Assembly (NCBI RefSeq): GCF_002367995.1
Contig: NZ_AP018207.1
Span: forward strand, 868,001-932,000
DNA from: Calothrix brevissima NIES-22
Lineage (GTDB): Bacteria > Cyanobacteriota > Cyanobacteriia > Cyanobacteriales > Nostocaceae
DNA length: 64,000 bases
Direction: 5' to 3'
In this document: positions 7,605-16,636 of the stretch, one piece after another
How the letters are laid out: every line of letters starts with the position of its first letter
Numbering within the stretch: position 1 is the first letter of the stretch
Position numbers and translations under genes: made by a program
Notes under the pieces: model-generated
What the model was told of the DNA's origin: nothing
Seen by the model: only the letters and a program-made list of their open reading frames with translations
Database searches by the model: none

Positions 7605-8033
7605 GTGAAACTTGATTCTGCACCACCAAGCCTTTCTGGTATCTCTCAGACTGAAAACCAGCTAGAACTACAAGATAGTACCGATATTAACGTCACAACA
7701 GCAACCCTTGAGTCGCTTCAGCCTGTAGTCGCCGATAGTCCCAAAAAGCCAGAATCAGTAGCGATGATTTTTGGTACTACCTTCATCACCATTTTTCTCG
7801 CAGAAATCGGTGATAAAACTCAGCTATCTACCTTATTGATGAGTGCAGAATCTCACGCGCCTTGGGTAGTGTTTATGGGTTCTGCTGCTGCATTAATCAC
7901 CACCAGCTTATTAGGAGTCCTCTTAGGAGGATGGATCGCCACTAAGCTAAGTCCTAAAACCGTAGAGAAATCAGCAGGTGTGATGTTATTGCTCATTTCC
8001 ATCATGCTGTTTTGGGATGTAGTTGTTGGTTAA
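7605..8033 (+). CDS. Half-size GDT1/TMEM165-family (UPF0016) cation transporter, first half
   Basis: 142 aa with a ~45-residue polar N-terminal tail, then three predicted transmembrane helices. The first carries the family signature EIGDKTQLSTLLMSA, the E-x-G-D-(K/R)-(T/S) motif that forms the cation path. Full-length GDT1 proteins have two such motifs; this protein and the next gene each carry one, so they probably form a heteromer. In cyanobacteria this family exports Mn2+ (and perhaps Ca2+) from the cytoplasm and supplies manganese for photosystem II; half-size pairs have been described in Anabaena as hemi manganese exchangers, from memory. Start is GTG 7605. The partner follows 57 bp downstream in the same direction. 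Confidence 0.85.
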   Translation: MKLDSAPPSLSGISQTENQLELQDSTDINVTTATLESLQPVVADSPKKPESVAMIFGTTFITIFLAEIGDKTQLSTLLMSAESHAPWVVFMGSAAALITTSLLGVLLGGWIATKLSPKTVEKSAGVMLLLISIMLFWDVVVG

Positions 8034-8084
8034 TAGTCAATAGTCAACAGTCAACAGTCAACCGTCAACAGTCAACCGTCAACA
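8034..8084. repeat. Heptanucleotide array (TCAACAG/TCAACCG) between the two GDT1 halves
   Basis: About seven heptamers (AGTCAAT, AGTCAAC, CGTCAAC) fill the entire spacer between the first-half stop and the second-half start, leaving no recognisable ribosome-binding site except AAATAAT. Confidence 0.85.
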
Positions 8085-8090
8085 AATAAT

Positions 8091-8378
8091 ATGGATTGGC
8101 ATCTTTTAGGACTAAGCTTTATTACAGTTTTTTTATCAGAATTAGGTGATAAGAGCCAGCTAGCCGCGATCGCACTTTCTGGACGCAGTCAATCTCGGCG
8201 TGCTGTGTTTTTTGCTACTGCTTGTGCTCTAATATTAACTAGCTTATTGGGAGCATTAGCCGGGGGAGCCGTTGCAGAGGTTTTACCCACAAAGTTACTA
8301 AAAGCGATCGCGGCTGTAGGATTTGCGATACTCGCCGCACGCTTGTTATTTTTTAACGATTCCGAAGAATCACCATAG
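8091..8378 (+). CDS. Half-size GDT1/TMEM165-family cation transporter, second half
   Basis: 95 aa, essentially three hydrophobic helices with the second family signature ELGDKSQLAAIALSG at residues about 17-31. It lacks the N-terminal extension of its neighbour. As for the first half, manganese or calcium export through a heteromeric complex is the likely role. It is co-oriented and probably co-transcribed with the upstream half, and a strong intrinsic terminator follows 37 bp after the stop. Confidence 0.85.
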   Translation: MDWHLLGLSFITVFLSELGDKSQLAAIALSGRSQSRRAVFFATACALILTSLLGALAGGAVAEVLPTKLLKAIAAVGFAILAARLLFFNDSEESP

Positions 8379-8415
8379 TCAATACAAAGCTGGCAAAATA
8401 ATTACCATATATTCA

Positions 8416-8450
8416 TTAGGGGTTACAACAATGTTGTAACCCCTAATTTT
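8416..8450 (+). terminator. Rho-independent terminator after the GDT1 pair
   Basis: A perfect 14-bp stem (TTAGGGGTTACAAC / GTTGTAACCCCTAA) with an AAT loop, followed by TTTT. It can serve both directions: a minus-strand gene ends at 8490. Confidence 0.85.
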
Positions 8451-8489
8451 AGTTAATTTTATTTAAGATAATCACTTAAGATTGCAATC

Positions 8490-8981
8490 TTAAGCTTCCT
8501 GTTTCCAACAACAGTTTAAAAGCAAACCACCAGCTATCAGTTTGATAACTTCCAATACCCAATAACTACCGTGGAGCAAATTCATTGCTGCGGGAATAGT
8601 AGTTTCCCCATCAAATGCATTGAGATGTACACCAATCGCACTCATCTGTGGCGTTAAAAAATAAGTATCAAGCAAAGCTATAACTAGCAGCAGCACAGAC
8701 AAAATAATACCGTTGCGCCGCCAGTTGAGGTGGGTTTGGCTTAAAGCTAATACGCCAGTTAATACTACAGCAGCCGACAATAATTCTACACGATTAAAAT
8801 TCCAAAAAATCACATAGCCAACTGTAGAAAAACTAGCTTGAGTCATCATGCCAGAAATGTACAGGCTAGGCATAATTACCCAATCTAAAAGTAAACTAGC
8901 ACCCAGCCAAAAGCCCAGAGTTAATAGAACAGCAGGTCGCCAAAAGGACTGCTTGAATTGAAGGTTAGAAATAGTATGCAT
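8490..8981 (-). CDS. DUF4149-like four-helix membrane protein
   Basis: 163 aa with four predicted transmembrane segments (about 16-40, 60-80, 88-108 and 138-158) and short loops. The WLGASLLLDWVIMPSLY start and the C-terminal LHGSYWVLEVIKL helix resemble the DUF4149 family of small membrane proteins of unknown function. It stands alone on the minus strand between the GDT1 terminator and a repeat-rich gap. No function is assigned. Confidence 0.6.
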   Translation of the reverse strand: MHTISNLQFKQSFWRPAVLLTLGFWLGASLLLDWVIMPSLYISGMMTQASFSTVGYVIFWNFNRVELLSAAVVLTGVLALSQTHLNWRRNGIILSVLLLVIALLDTYFLTPQMSAIGVHLNAFDGETTIPAAMNLLHGSYWVLEVIKLIAGGLLLNCCWKQEA

Positions 8982-9296
8982 AAGAATAATTGCTGTGTTG
9001 TATTTCTAGTGTCGAGCTGTAGCCATGAGTTTGACAACACTTATCAATTATCCTTTACAAACTAACTGCAACCGGGGATAAAAACAGCAGTATTATTGAG
9101 TTTTATTACTTAAAGATTCAATGTAATAATTTTATTTAAAATAGCGTATTAGTCATTGGTCATTGGTCATTGGTCATTGGTCATTGGTCATTGGTCATTG
9201 GTCATTGGTCATTAGTTCCCTAATCTCTAGCCCCTAGCCCCTACTCCCTAGCCCCTAGCCTCTAGCCTCTAGCCCCTAGCCCCTAGCCCCTAGTCC
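8982..9296. other. Repeat-rich intergenic region
   Basis: The first 170 bp (up to about 9150) are A+T-rich with no recognisable gene and probably hold the promoter of the DUF4149-like gene. The remainder is two successive heptamer arrays, described separately. Confidence 0.7.
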
Positions 9297-9306
9297 CTAG
9301 TCCCTA
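9152..9306. repeat. Two adjoining heptanucleotide arrays (TCATTGG and CTAGCCC)
   Basis: About nine TCATTGG units (9152-9213) abut a degenerate CTAGCCC array (about 9224-9306; variants CTAGCCT, CTACTCC, CTAGTCC). The second array runs into the 3' end of the minus-strand acetyltransferase gene: its final residues and TAG stop are made from repeat units. Confidence 0.9.
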
Positions 9307-9917
9307 GTCTCTTCAAGAACGTGGCGGGTATGAATGAATTCATCTGCTGGAGATATTTGAAGTACATCCTCTACTTTTTCCCGAACTCTACTCTTAATAG
9401 GTTGAGCCGGGTTACCTGCATAAACGATCATTGGTTCTAAAGAGCGGCCTGTTACTCCCCCTAAGGCCAGCACTGCGCCTCGCCCAACTGTCACCCCAGG
9501 GCCAATTACCGACTTAGCCGCAATCCAACTACTTTCTTGAATATGAATCGGTGCAGGAATCAGTTTAAAATCTGGATGATACCAGTCATGGTTACCCGTG
9601 CAGAGATAGACCCCTTGCGATAGACATACATGGCTTTCAAGGATTACAGGCGCAAGATTATCTATCCAAGTATTTTCTCCAATCCAAACAAAATCACCAA
9701 CAGTTAAACGCCAAGGAAACTTCACCCGCACGCCAGGTTTAATTCGGACTTGTTGACCAATGCTAGCGCCAAAACTGCGAAGTACCCAAACCTTGAGAGT
9801 TGAAAAAGGTAGCCAATTACTCTCAACTATAGGCGAACCCAAAAAGTACCACAATAGTTGTTTCCAATAAGGTGCGCCAGGAGTATAACTGCCAAGAGAA
9901 TAGTTATTTAAATGCAT
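9297..9917 (-). CDS. WcaF-like putative acetyltransferase (left-handed beta-helix)
   Basis: 206 aa. Hexapeptide repeats (VRIKPGV, LTVGDFVWIGENTWID, VCLSQGVYLCTGNHDW, SWIAAKSVIGPGVTVGRGAVLALGGV) give a left-handed beta-helix fold, and NHDWYHPDF plus the C-terminal YAGNPAQPIK are typical of WcaF-type exopolysaccharide O-acetyltransferases using acetyl-CoA. The stop codon and last few residues (ETRD) lie within a heptamer array, so the true C-terminus may have been altered by repeat expansion. It is the downstream-most gene of the polysaccharide cluster, 5 bp after the ydcF-like gene. Confidence 0.8.
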   Translation of the reverse strand: MHLNNYSLGSYTPGAPYWKQLLWYFLGSPIVESNWLPFSTLKVWVLRSFGASIGQQVRIKPGVRVKFPWRLTVGDFVWIGENTWIDNLAPVILESHVCLSQGVYLCTGNHDWYHPDFKLIPAPIHIQESSWIAAKSVIGPGVTVGRGAVLALGGVTGRSLEPMIVYAGNPAQPIKSRVREKVEDVLQISPADEFIHTRHVLEETRD

Positions 9918-9922
9918 ATCGA

Positions 9923-10489
9923 TTAGTTAATATTAGGATGAAGGCTAGCTCCTGTACGTCCTGAAACAATCCAGAAGAAAGAACGACCAATATCTCGGAG
10001 GATGTGAACAGTAGATTCTCTAGGTTGCTTGGAGGGAATAGAAATAGAGGTAAAAGTAATGCCTTGACTACCTAGAACTAAAATGGCGATGGATGCTGCT
10101 CTAGGCATGTGAAAATCAGAGGTAATTAAATATAGATGCTGGATATGACGTTGTTTAAACTCAAAAACCAGAGAAGTAAAGTTAGTAACGGTATCAACAG
10201 CACGATAGTCAAGGTGAAGACGACTTTTAGGGATATCTGCGTCGTGGAAAATGTTTTGGGCTAGCTTTGGGGCTATACCACTAGAAACCCAGATGTCTAG
10301 AGTGGGATGTTGTTGGGCAAATTGGGCAGTGAATTTTTCTCTATTTGAACCGCCACCAAGAGTCAGAATAGCTTGAGGGTAGGGAGCTTGGTAAGATGCG
10401 ATCGCAATTCGTAGAGGAATTACGCTCAACAACACCATAATAATAGTGGCTAAGGTCAATAGCCTATATTTTCTGATTTGTTTATGCAA
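9923..10489 (-). CDS. YdcF/SanA-family (DUF218) protein
   Basis: 188 aa. An N-terminal hydrophobic anchor (about residues 8-32) is followed by the DUF218 core: AILTLGGGSNRE, then WVSSGIAP, a conserved AVDTVTNF segment and LITSDFHMPRA. Family members (SanA, ElyC, YdcF) act at the cell envelope, and ElyC affects lipid-carrier/peptidoglycan metabolism; the chemistry is not settled. The start is a TTG at 10489; an ATG 17 codons later would remove part of the anchor. It is 5 bp upstream of the acetyltransferase gene and likely co-transcribed with it. Confidence 0.8.
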   Translation of the reverse strand: MHKQIRKYRLLTLATIIMVLLSVIPLRIAIASYQAPYPQAILTLGGGSNREKFTAQFAQQHPTLDIWVSSGIAPKLAQNIFHDADIPKSRLHLDYRAVDTVTNFTSLVFEFKQRHIQHLYLITSDFHMPRAASIAILVLGSQGITFTSISIPSKQPRESTVHILRDIGRSFFWIVSGRTGASLHPNIN

Positions 10490-10511
10490 CCGTTCTATTC
10501 TGGGAAAAAAG

Positions 10512-11300
10512 CTAAATTTCTTCAGGATTAATTCCCATTTCTTGCAGTCTTTGTGCTAATTTAGCAGCTTTTTGTTCTGCTTGTTCTGCACGTTGACGTT
10601 CCTGTTCTGCACGTTGACGTTCTTGTTCTGCACGTTGACGTTCTTGTTCTACTAACTCGCTTCCCCAAGGTAGTAAATTTCCTGTTTGATCCGACCAGCG
10701 TAGCCAATAACCTTCTAATTCTGCTTTTTTCCCCATCCACACGCCTAAAAATAAGCCTAGTGCTTCTATCCAAAAGCGTCCGTTTTCATCTGGAGATTGT
10801 TGTTTATACTTACCCTGTTCTAATAAATAGGTTTCTAATACTCCGATTTGCGGATGGAAAATTATATAGACAGGAATTTTTAAAATCTGTTCGTAAAAGT
10901 ACCACTTACCATAGGGATAGTGGGGATTAATTGAGTATTCTCCTCCTTCTGTGGCGGAGATAAATTCCATGACTAAAGCTGGCTTGTCTCCTTCTGCATG
11001 GGGAGTATAGCTACGGCGAATTTCTCCTGAAGGTAGGGGATGAACCGATGGGACATAAACCCAATCGGGGGCTTTAACGATAGTTTTGTCACCGACGTTA
11101 GCACAAAGACCAAAATTAGAGGCAATTAACATTGATTCGAGAATCAAGCCTGCTAATTCAAGGGATTCTCGCAGGGCGGCGGCTAGCAGGGGTTGTAGAT
11201 TACTTTCCACAGGTTCATCGGGCAAAGGAAAATCAGCAGGTAGTTTCTGCCAGGTAATCAGTGGTAAGGCATTTGCCGGGTGACCTTGTAGAACTGTCAT
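10512..11300 (-). CDS. Uma2-family (DUF820) putative PD-(D/E)xK endonuclease with coiled-coil tail
   Basis: 262 aa. The central region (APDWVYVP, ALVMEFISATEGGEY, YEQILKIPVYIIFHP) has the Uma2/DUF820 arrangement of a PD-(D/E)xK nuclease fold, a family strongly expanded in cyanobacteria and with no firm cellular role. The C-terminal ~45 residues are a charged coiled coil made of heptads EQERQRA, encoded by a 21-bp DNA repeat. The gene lies between ydcF and the glycosyltransferases on the same strand but need not be functionally linked to them. Confidence 0.8.
   Translation of the reverse strand: MTVLQGHPANALPLITWQKLPADFPLPDEPVESNLQPLLAAALRESLELAGLILESMLIASNFGLCANVGDKTIVKAPDWVYVPSVHPLPSGEIRRSYTPHAEGDKPALVMEFISATEGGEYSINPHYPYGKWYFYEQILKIPVYIIFHPQIGVLETYLLEQGKYKQQSPDENGRFWIEALGLFLGVWMGKKAELEGYWLRWSDQTGNLLPWGSELVEQERQRAEQERQRAEQERQRAEQAEQKAAKLAQRLQEMGINPEEI
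10582..10650. repeat. 21-bp in-frame tandem repeat in the Uma2-family gene
   Basis: Three near-identical 21-bp units (10582-10602, 10603-10623, 10624-10644; TGTTCTGCACGTTGACGTTC plus one base) and a partial fourth. Each encodes one EQERQRA heptad, so unit number sets coiled-coil length. Confidence 0.9.
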
Positions 11301-11422
11301 GGTCTGGTTTAGGCGATCGCTAGCAGGGTCGATTTCTTATATTATACAGACTTGAATTTATTAAAGCTGGGATAAGAGCGATCGCTATTTGCAAAGGCTT
11401 AATACTGAGCAATACAAAGATA

Positions 11423-12229
11423 TCACTGATATTGCACCGACTTCTCAGTTGATGCAGCAGAATCATGTTTTAACTTTTCCGCTTCAATCAGATGAATTGC
11501 CAACAGAACTTCTGCTAATACACGCTGGAATGCATAATAACAACCGCGCCAGCCGTCGAGGATTCCGCCCTTAAGGATTAGGCAGTAGAACAAGATAATA
11601 ATGGGTGCAAGGATTTTTTGTTTGCGGATGCGATCGCTTAAACTGAGTTCGCTGTTTGGTGTCTCTAGCAATTTTCTAGCTTCAATTACCATATAACGAT
11701 CCTGTGCCCATAGCCAACGACTTAAGGGTTTGCGATCGTCATGGTAAATGTAAGCAGATAATTTACTTGATTGACCTTTTACTTCTAACAGTTGAGTATG
11801 TCCATCATCAATGTAAGTAGCTTGAGATTTTCGGAATAATACTTGACGTGGTGGTAAGATAGTACTACGCAGAGGTTTGCCGAATACACAATATTTAAAC
11901 TTTGCAAAATAGCCATCAATAGAGGAATGGAGAGAAAGTTTTTGAATTTCAGCTATTAATTCATCTGTAACAATATAATCTGCATCTAATGAAAGAACCC
12001 ATTCAGAGTTAACCTGCTCTAAACCATAGTTCCATTGGTTAGTGTGTGTATCAAATTTCCGATGAAATAGCTGAATTTGAGGATAAAGTTTTAAAATTTC
12101 TAAAGTCTCATCTGTGCTGTAGCTGTCAATAATGATAATTGTTTTCGCCCAGGTGAGACTTTGAAGCGTATTCTTAATATTGCAAGCTTCATTGTATGTG
12201 AGAATTAGAGGAGTAATGTCTTCTAGCAT
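11423..12229 (-). CDS. Family 2 glycosyltransferase
   Basis: 268 aa, GT-A fold. The N-terminus ITPLILTYNEACNIKNTLQSL and the metal-binding DADY motif (LSLDADYIVTDELI, about residues 87-100) mark a GT2 enzyme that moves a sugar from a nucleotide-sugar donor. The C-terminal hydrophobic segment (ILAPIIILFYCLILKGGILDGW) resembles the WaaE/KdtX-like GT2 group. The acceptor is unknown. It is the last glycosyltransferase of the minus-strand polysaccharide cluster, 29 bp after the methyltransferase gene. Confidence 0.85.
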   Translation of the reverse strand: MLEDITPLILTYNEACNIKNTLQSLTWAKTIIIIDSYSTDETLEILKLYPQIQLFHRKFDTHTNQWNYGLEQVNSEWVLSLDADYIVTDELIAEIQKLSLHSSIDGYFAKFKYCVFGKPLRSTILPPRQVLFRKSQATYIDDGHTQLLEVKGQSSKLSAYIYHDDRKPLSRWLWAQDRYMVIEARKLLETPNSELSLSDRIRKQKILAPIIILFYCLILKGGILDGWRGCYYAFQRVLAEVLLAIHLIEAEKLKHDSAASTEKSVQYQ

Positions 12230-12258
12230 TGCATGTTTATAAGAGTTTATTAGAGTAA

Positions 12259-12909
12259 CTATATTGGAGTGCTAGAACATAACATTGATTTCCATAAATA
12301 GGGAAATCTACCTGCAAAGTTAAATTGAATATCTGTATAATTTTCTGATTTAAGTAACTCATTCATTGTTGTCATAGAAAAAAACTTTATATGTCCACCA
12401 TCCCAGAGAGTTGTAAAATGTTTATCCATTTTGCCTGAAACAGCAAGCACAATATTCTTAAGGTAGCCATGATAAGGAGTGGTAAGGATTAAACGCCCAT
12501 TGGGCTTGAGACATTTTTTGGCATTTCTAACTAATTCCTTGGGATAAAATAAATGCTCAATTACCTCAGAGGCAATTACAATATCAAATTTATCTTCCAG
12601 TTCTTGATAAGGAAGATTGTAAATGCTTCCTTGAATAAATCGGCATTCGGGAAAAGCATAACTGGCAAGTTCCATCCCAGAATCAGATTCTTCAATACCA
12701 ACAACTTCATAACCATTTTTTGCAATTAAGTTGCTCAAACTGCCATTACCACAGCCAATATCTAAAATCCGTATAGGACGTTGTTTTTCAAGAACGGAAG
12801 CCGATTGAGATATCAGATTCAACAAAGGTTTAGCGAGATAGGTATGATGATGTCCAAGTTCGGCATCAGCATATAAATATTCATATTTATTAGCAATCAT
12901 AGATGTCAT
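12259..12909 (-). CDS. Class I SAM-dependent methyltransferase
   Basis: 216 aa. Motif I ILDIGCGNGSLSNLIAKNGYEVVGIEES (about 48-75), the post-I segment FDIVIASEVIEHLFYP and LKPNGRLILTTPYHGY show a UbiG/Methyltransf_11-like fold. Given its neighbours it likely methylates a sugar residue or a lipid-linked glycan; the substrate cannot be read from sequence. It lies 40 bp after the adjacent glycosyltransferase gene. Confidence 0.8.
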   Translation of the reverse strand: MTSMIANKYEYLYADAELGHHHTYLAKPLLNLISQSASVLEKQRPIRILDIGCGNGSLSNLIAKNGYEVVGIEESDSGMELASYAFPECRFIQGSIYNLPYQELEDKFDIVIASEVIEHLFYPKELVRNAKKCLKPNGRLILTTPYHGYLKNIVLAVSGKMDKHFTTLWDGGHIKFFSMTTMNELLKSENYTDIQFNFAGRFPYLWKSMLCSSTPI

Positions 12910-12949
12910 CAGTTATTTTTTCTATTTGATGATGGCAATTAGGTACAGG

Positions 12950-14122
12950 CTAATTATTGAGAATTATTTGATAAGATGAAATCAATTTTGAACCTACAAG
13001 CTCCCATGTATAATTTTCTAAGATAAACTGACAGGCGCGATCGCCCATCTTCTTCGCCTGCTGAGGGTAATCAAAAACTTCCTGTATAGCAGAAGCGATC
13101 GCATCTATATTCAACTCTGCAACATATCCTAGTCTCTCCTTTGCTACCATATCAGCTACCGCAACACCAGGAGTGAGTACTACCGGAAGACCAGCAGCTA
13201 AGGCTTCCATGACTGCTACCCCAAAATTTTCTGAGTAAGATGTGAGAGCAAATAGATCTGCACCTTGCATCAATAACTCTTTTATTTCTCCGTTAACAAA
13301 CCCTGTAAAGTGAGTACGGTTTTGAATACCATGAGAAACTAACAAAGATTTAACCTCAGTTTCATACTCTGGAGAACCACTACCTGCTAGTACCAAAGTA
13401 AAGCGGTAATTAGATAGTTTTGTTAACGCAGGAATTAGGTAATCTAAACCTTTTTTTGGATGCAGACGAGATAAAAATAAAATTACTGGTTCATCTATGG
13501 GAAGTTTAAGGTGTTCCCGTAAACGCTGACGAGCATTAGGAATATTATTGGCAATAGTAAGACCGTGGGGCAAAATAAAGCTAGGAGAATTTAAACGTAA
13601 CCGTGAAGCTTCTTGCTGTTCTTGCTCTGAGGTGAAATGGATATATTGACTGTAATTAAGATTATCTTTTTCTATAAGCTGGAGATATATCTGCTTTTTA
13701 CGAGTACTTTGTTGTAATGACCATTCACACAGCTGTCCTAGAGGGCGAACAATATAAGGAACTCTTTTGAGACGAGCGATCGCCATTGCGACTGTAGACG
13801 GATATGAAAAAATAGCATGAATATGTAGTAAATCATACTGATCCATCATTTGCCATAACCAAGTGCTTAAGTCACAGGAAAAAGCGAATTCCCTGATGGT
13901 ACGGTGCTTAGGAGAGAAACGGGGAAAAAACCAAACTGGAACCTCTTGATATTGAATGCATTGTCTCAAGGGTACATCAAGCAGATCCAGTCCATTATCG
14001 TTAGTGGTAGCAATTTCAGCCTCAATACCTCTATCTCTAAGTGCTTTAACCATCTCTAACACTGCCTGACTAGGGCCACCTCGAACTGAAGCAACAGAAG
14101 GAATCACATGCAGGACTTTCAT
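12950..14122 (-). CDS. Family 4 glycosyltransferase
   Basis: 390 aa, GT-B fold. The N-terminal donor-side loop is [28 protein letters not shown]; the C-terminal domain has [20 protein letters not shown] and the E-x7-E motif in [23 protein letters not shown]4 enzymes are retaining transferases using UDP- or GDP-sugars, acting at the cytoplasmic membrane face on a lipid-linked repeat unit. It is spaced 45 bp from the next GT4 gene upstream in the operon. Confidence 0.88.
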   Translation of the reverse strand: MKVLHVIPSVASVRGGPSQAVLEMVKALRDRGIEAEIATTNDNGLDLLDVPLRQCIQYQEVPVWFFPRFSPKHRTIREFAFSCDLSTWLWQMMDQYDLLHIHAIFSYPSTVAMAIARLKRVPYIVRPLGQLCEWSLQQSTRKKQIYLQLIEKDNLNYSQYIHFTSEQEQQEASRLRLNSPSFILPHGLTIANNIPNARQRLREHLKLPIDEPVILFLSRLHPKKGLDYLIPALTKLSNYRFTLVLAGSGSPEYETEVKSLLVSHGIQNRTHFTGFVNGEIKELLMQGADLFALTSYSENFGVAVMEALAAGLPVVLTPGVAVADMVAKERLGYVAELNIDAIASAIQEVFDYPQQAKKMGDRACQFILENYTWELVGSKLISSYQIILNN

Positions 14123-14167
14123 AAGTTATTCAGTGAGAGAAGGTTAGTGAAATGATAGATAAATGAT

Positions 14168-15322
14168 TTAGTTGTTCTTTAGAGATTGGAAATGCCGATC
14201 CAAATAGTTAGATAGAGTTTCTTGAAAACGCTCAAATCCAAAGGTATCAATTACCTTTTGACGTAGTGTTTCTGCCTGATATATTAAAGGATTGGGATAA
14301 GTACCTTGTAGAATCTGAATTATTGCCTGAGAAATTTCTTCTATATCGTCAGGATTGACCAGTGCCCCTAGTTCACCATTACACAAGGCATCAACTGCCC
14401 CATCTTGGTTACCGCCTAAAACAGGTTTGCCACAAGCCATTGCTTCTAGATAGACGATGCCAAAGCCTTCCTTTTTGCTAGGCATGGCAAACACATCGCA
14501 GAGATTATAATAATCACATAACTGCTCATCAGGTACAAACCCAGCTAGAGTCACACAATCTTGCAAACCCAGTTGTGCGATCAGTTGCTCAATTCTGGGG
14601 CGATCGCTTCCTTTGCCAGCAATAATGTAGTGGACATCAGGAATATGCTTACGGATATGAGGAAGTGCTTTGAGAATTTGGTCATAACCTTTGAAGCGTT
14701 CAGCGTCTGCCAACCGTGCCACAGTTAATATGACTGGTTGTTCAGGTCTTAAGCTAAGTTGCTTGAGTAAATATTTAGCTTTAGGTGCAGGCTGAAAGCG
14801 ACTGGGTTCAAATTGGCAGGGTAAAAGAAAAACTTTGTTGGGGTCGAGGTTTTGTTCCAGCAGAAGGCGATCGCGTGTATAACTACTGATAGCTAGAATT
14901 AAATCTGCATGGTGTAGAGCATTTTTCACAGAAGTTTTTTTAATATCCCAGGCTTCTATCCCATAAGCTACAGTCCAGTAGGGGATATTCGTGAAGCGTT
15001 TTAACCAGTAGGCTGCTACAGTAAAATTCAGATGACTGGCAATGACTAAATTGGGACGTTGCCAGAATCCCCACACCAACAACTGAGCAGCAAAAGCAGG
15101 TGTTCTCAATGGTAAAGGTATAAAACCGGCACAATGAAACTCAGTTGAGATTAAGTTCGAGCCATTGAGTGAGGGATACTTGTCATGTTTTAGAAAAATC
15201 CCATAGCGGTTACTAGGGTAGAGATTCTGAATTGCTTCCAATAAAAAAGCACAGTAGGTTTGAATTCCACCTTTGAAACCAAAAATGTTAGGGAACCACA
15301 GGTGAAATGTGGTTTGAGCCAT
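14168..15322 (-). CDS. Family 4 glycosyltransferase
   Basis: 384 aa, GT-B fold. FNIFGFKGGIQTY-like N-terminus (LWFPNIFGFKGGIQTYCAFL); C-terminal ILTVARLADAERFKGYDQILKALP, VTLAGFVPDEQL and the PSKKEGFGIVYLEAMACGKPVLGGNQDG nucleotide-sugar site with the E-x7-E pair. It differs enough from its neighbours to imply a separate linkage specificity, probably one sugar of an exopolysaccharide repeat unit. Confidence 0.88.
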   Translation of the reverse strand: MAQTTFHLWFPNIFGFKGGIQTYCAFLLEAIQNLYPSNRYGIFLKHDKYPSLNGSNLISTEFHCAGFIPLPLRTPAFAAQLLVWGFWQRPNLVIASHLNFTVAAYWLKRFTNIPYWTVAYGIEAWDIKKTSVKNALHHADLILAISSYTRDRLLLEQNLDPNKVFLLPCQFEPSRFQPAPKAKYLLKQLSLRPEQPVILTVARLADAERFKGYDQILKALPHIRKHIPDVHYIIAGKGSDRPRIEQLIAQLGLQDCVTLAGFVPDEQLCDYYNLCDVFAMPSKKEGFGIVYLEAMACGKPVLGGNQDGAVDALCNGELGALVNPDDIEEISQAIIQILQGTYPNPLIYQAETLRQKVIDTFGFERFQETLSNYLDRHFQSLKNN

Positions 15323-15366
15323 AAGCTTTCAAAAATAAGTTGAGGATTATTGAGAACTAATGTTGT

Positions 15367-16620
15367 TTATACTTGTAGGAGCGATCGCACTTGGTTAGCT
15401 AAACGTTGTCGATACAAACCCCAGTTCAACTGTTCAGCTTTGCGCCTAGCTGCTTTTCCCATTTCTGCTAACTCTTGAGGATGAGAGTGGCACCATTCTA
15501 GTTTTTCTTTAATTGCTTCTACATCCCGAATCGGAATAATAAAGCCTTCTACACCATTGGTAATGATATCACTTGCCCCCGTATTGGCAGTAACAATAAC
15601 AGGAATTCCACAAGCCATCGCCTCTAAAACTACCAACCCAAAACCATCAATTAAAGATGGCAAAATTATAAGACTAGCTTGACTATAATACTGATTTAGT
15701 AAGAAATGAGAGACTGACGGAATGTGGTGATATAGCCCTGAGTATTTTTCTTCTAACCATCCTTGAGGAAACCGATTTTCTCCAACAAATACCAGTTGAG
15801 CATTATTCAATTTTAAATCTTGCCACGCCTGTAGAAGATAATGTATTCCTTTCAACGGTGAGAATCTCCCAGTAAACATCACACGAAACAGATCATCTGA
15901 TTTAAGTTGAGGCTGAAAAGTATCAATAGGTGCTCCATAGGGAATGACGCTAATTTTATGAGAATTAATTCCACAATTAGTTAAAGATGTTTTAGTTACT
16001 GAGGAAGCTACAAAGATGTGATCTGCAAGCTCGATCTCCGTTTGTTTACGATTTAACTTCCAATTTGGTTCATGAATGGATTGCATACTATCTTTAAGGC
16101 TAGGAAATCTTTCAGCTTCCTCTAGCATGACTTGTCGAGTTGTCAGATAAAAAGGAATGGGTAAGTCATATAAACATAAAATATTTTGTTTTTTAGCTTT
16201 TTCAAAAGTTACTGCTGCTAAATCTTCATAACTATATATAGCAGCAATATTATGCAAATTATAGTGGGCTACTTGATAGTCTAATAAAGTAAAACCCCAG
16301 TTTCTTATTTGCTCAGAACTTATACCAGTACATTTGTTTAGTTGAGTTTTCAATAATAATATACGTAATAACTCATAGCCAGGATAACTTGTAATTTTCT
16401 TATCTTTAATTATCCACGTTCTTTTACTAAGTTCATCTCTAATTAAGCGATTAAGTTGAGATGGTAATAAATCAAGACAGCGCCAAATTGGTGCATGAGG
16501 ATTATATGCTAAAGTCGTAATTACTTCATTGAGTAAACCAGCTTCTGCAAATGCTAATGCTGACTGACGTACATTACTAGCATTACCATGATGAACTATA
16601 GATAAATTAACATCGAGCAT
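15367..16620 (-). CDS. Family 4 glycosyltransferase
   Basis: 417 aa. The C-terminal GT4 half is clear: VMFTGRFSPLKGIHYLLQAW, a vestibule segment, and LPSLIDGFGLVVLEAMACGIPVIVTANTGASDII with the E-x7-E motif. The N-terminal half (SIVHHGNASNVRQSALAFAEAGLLNEVITTLAY) is diverged from its neighbours, as expected for acceptor specificity. The stop and the start of the next downstream gene are 44 bp apart, and it lies 16 bp after the polymerase-like gene, suggesting one transcript. Confidence 0.85.
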   Translation of the reverse strand: MLDVNLSIVHHGNASNVRQSALAFAEAGLLNEVITTLAYNPHAPIWRCLDLLPSQLNRLIRDELSKRTWIIKDKKITSYPGYELLRILLLKTQLNKCTGISSEQIRNWGFTLLDYQVAHYNLHNIAAIYSYEDLAAVTFEKAKKQNILCLYDLPIPFYLTTRQVMLEEAERFPSLKDSMQSIHEPNWKLNRKQTEIELADHIFVASSVTKTSLTNCGINSHKISVIPYGAPIDTFQPQLKSDDLFRVMFTGRFSPLKGIHYLLQAWQDLKLNNAQLVFVGENRFPQGWLEEKYSGLYHHIPSVSHFLLNQYYSQASLIILPSLIDGFGLVVLEAMACGIPVIVTANTGASDIITNGVEGFIIPIRDVEAIKEKLEWCHSHPQELAEMGKAARRKAEQLNWGLYRQRLANQVRSLLQV

Positions 16621-16636
16621 GGTTTATAAATGTAAA

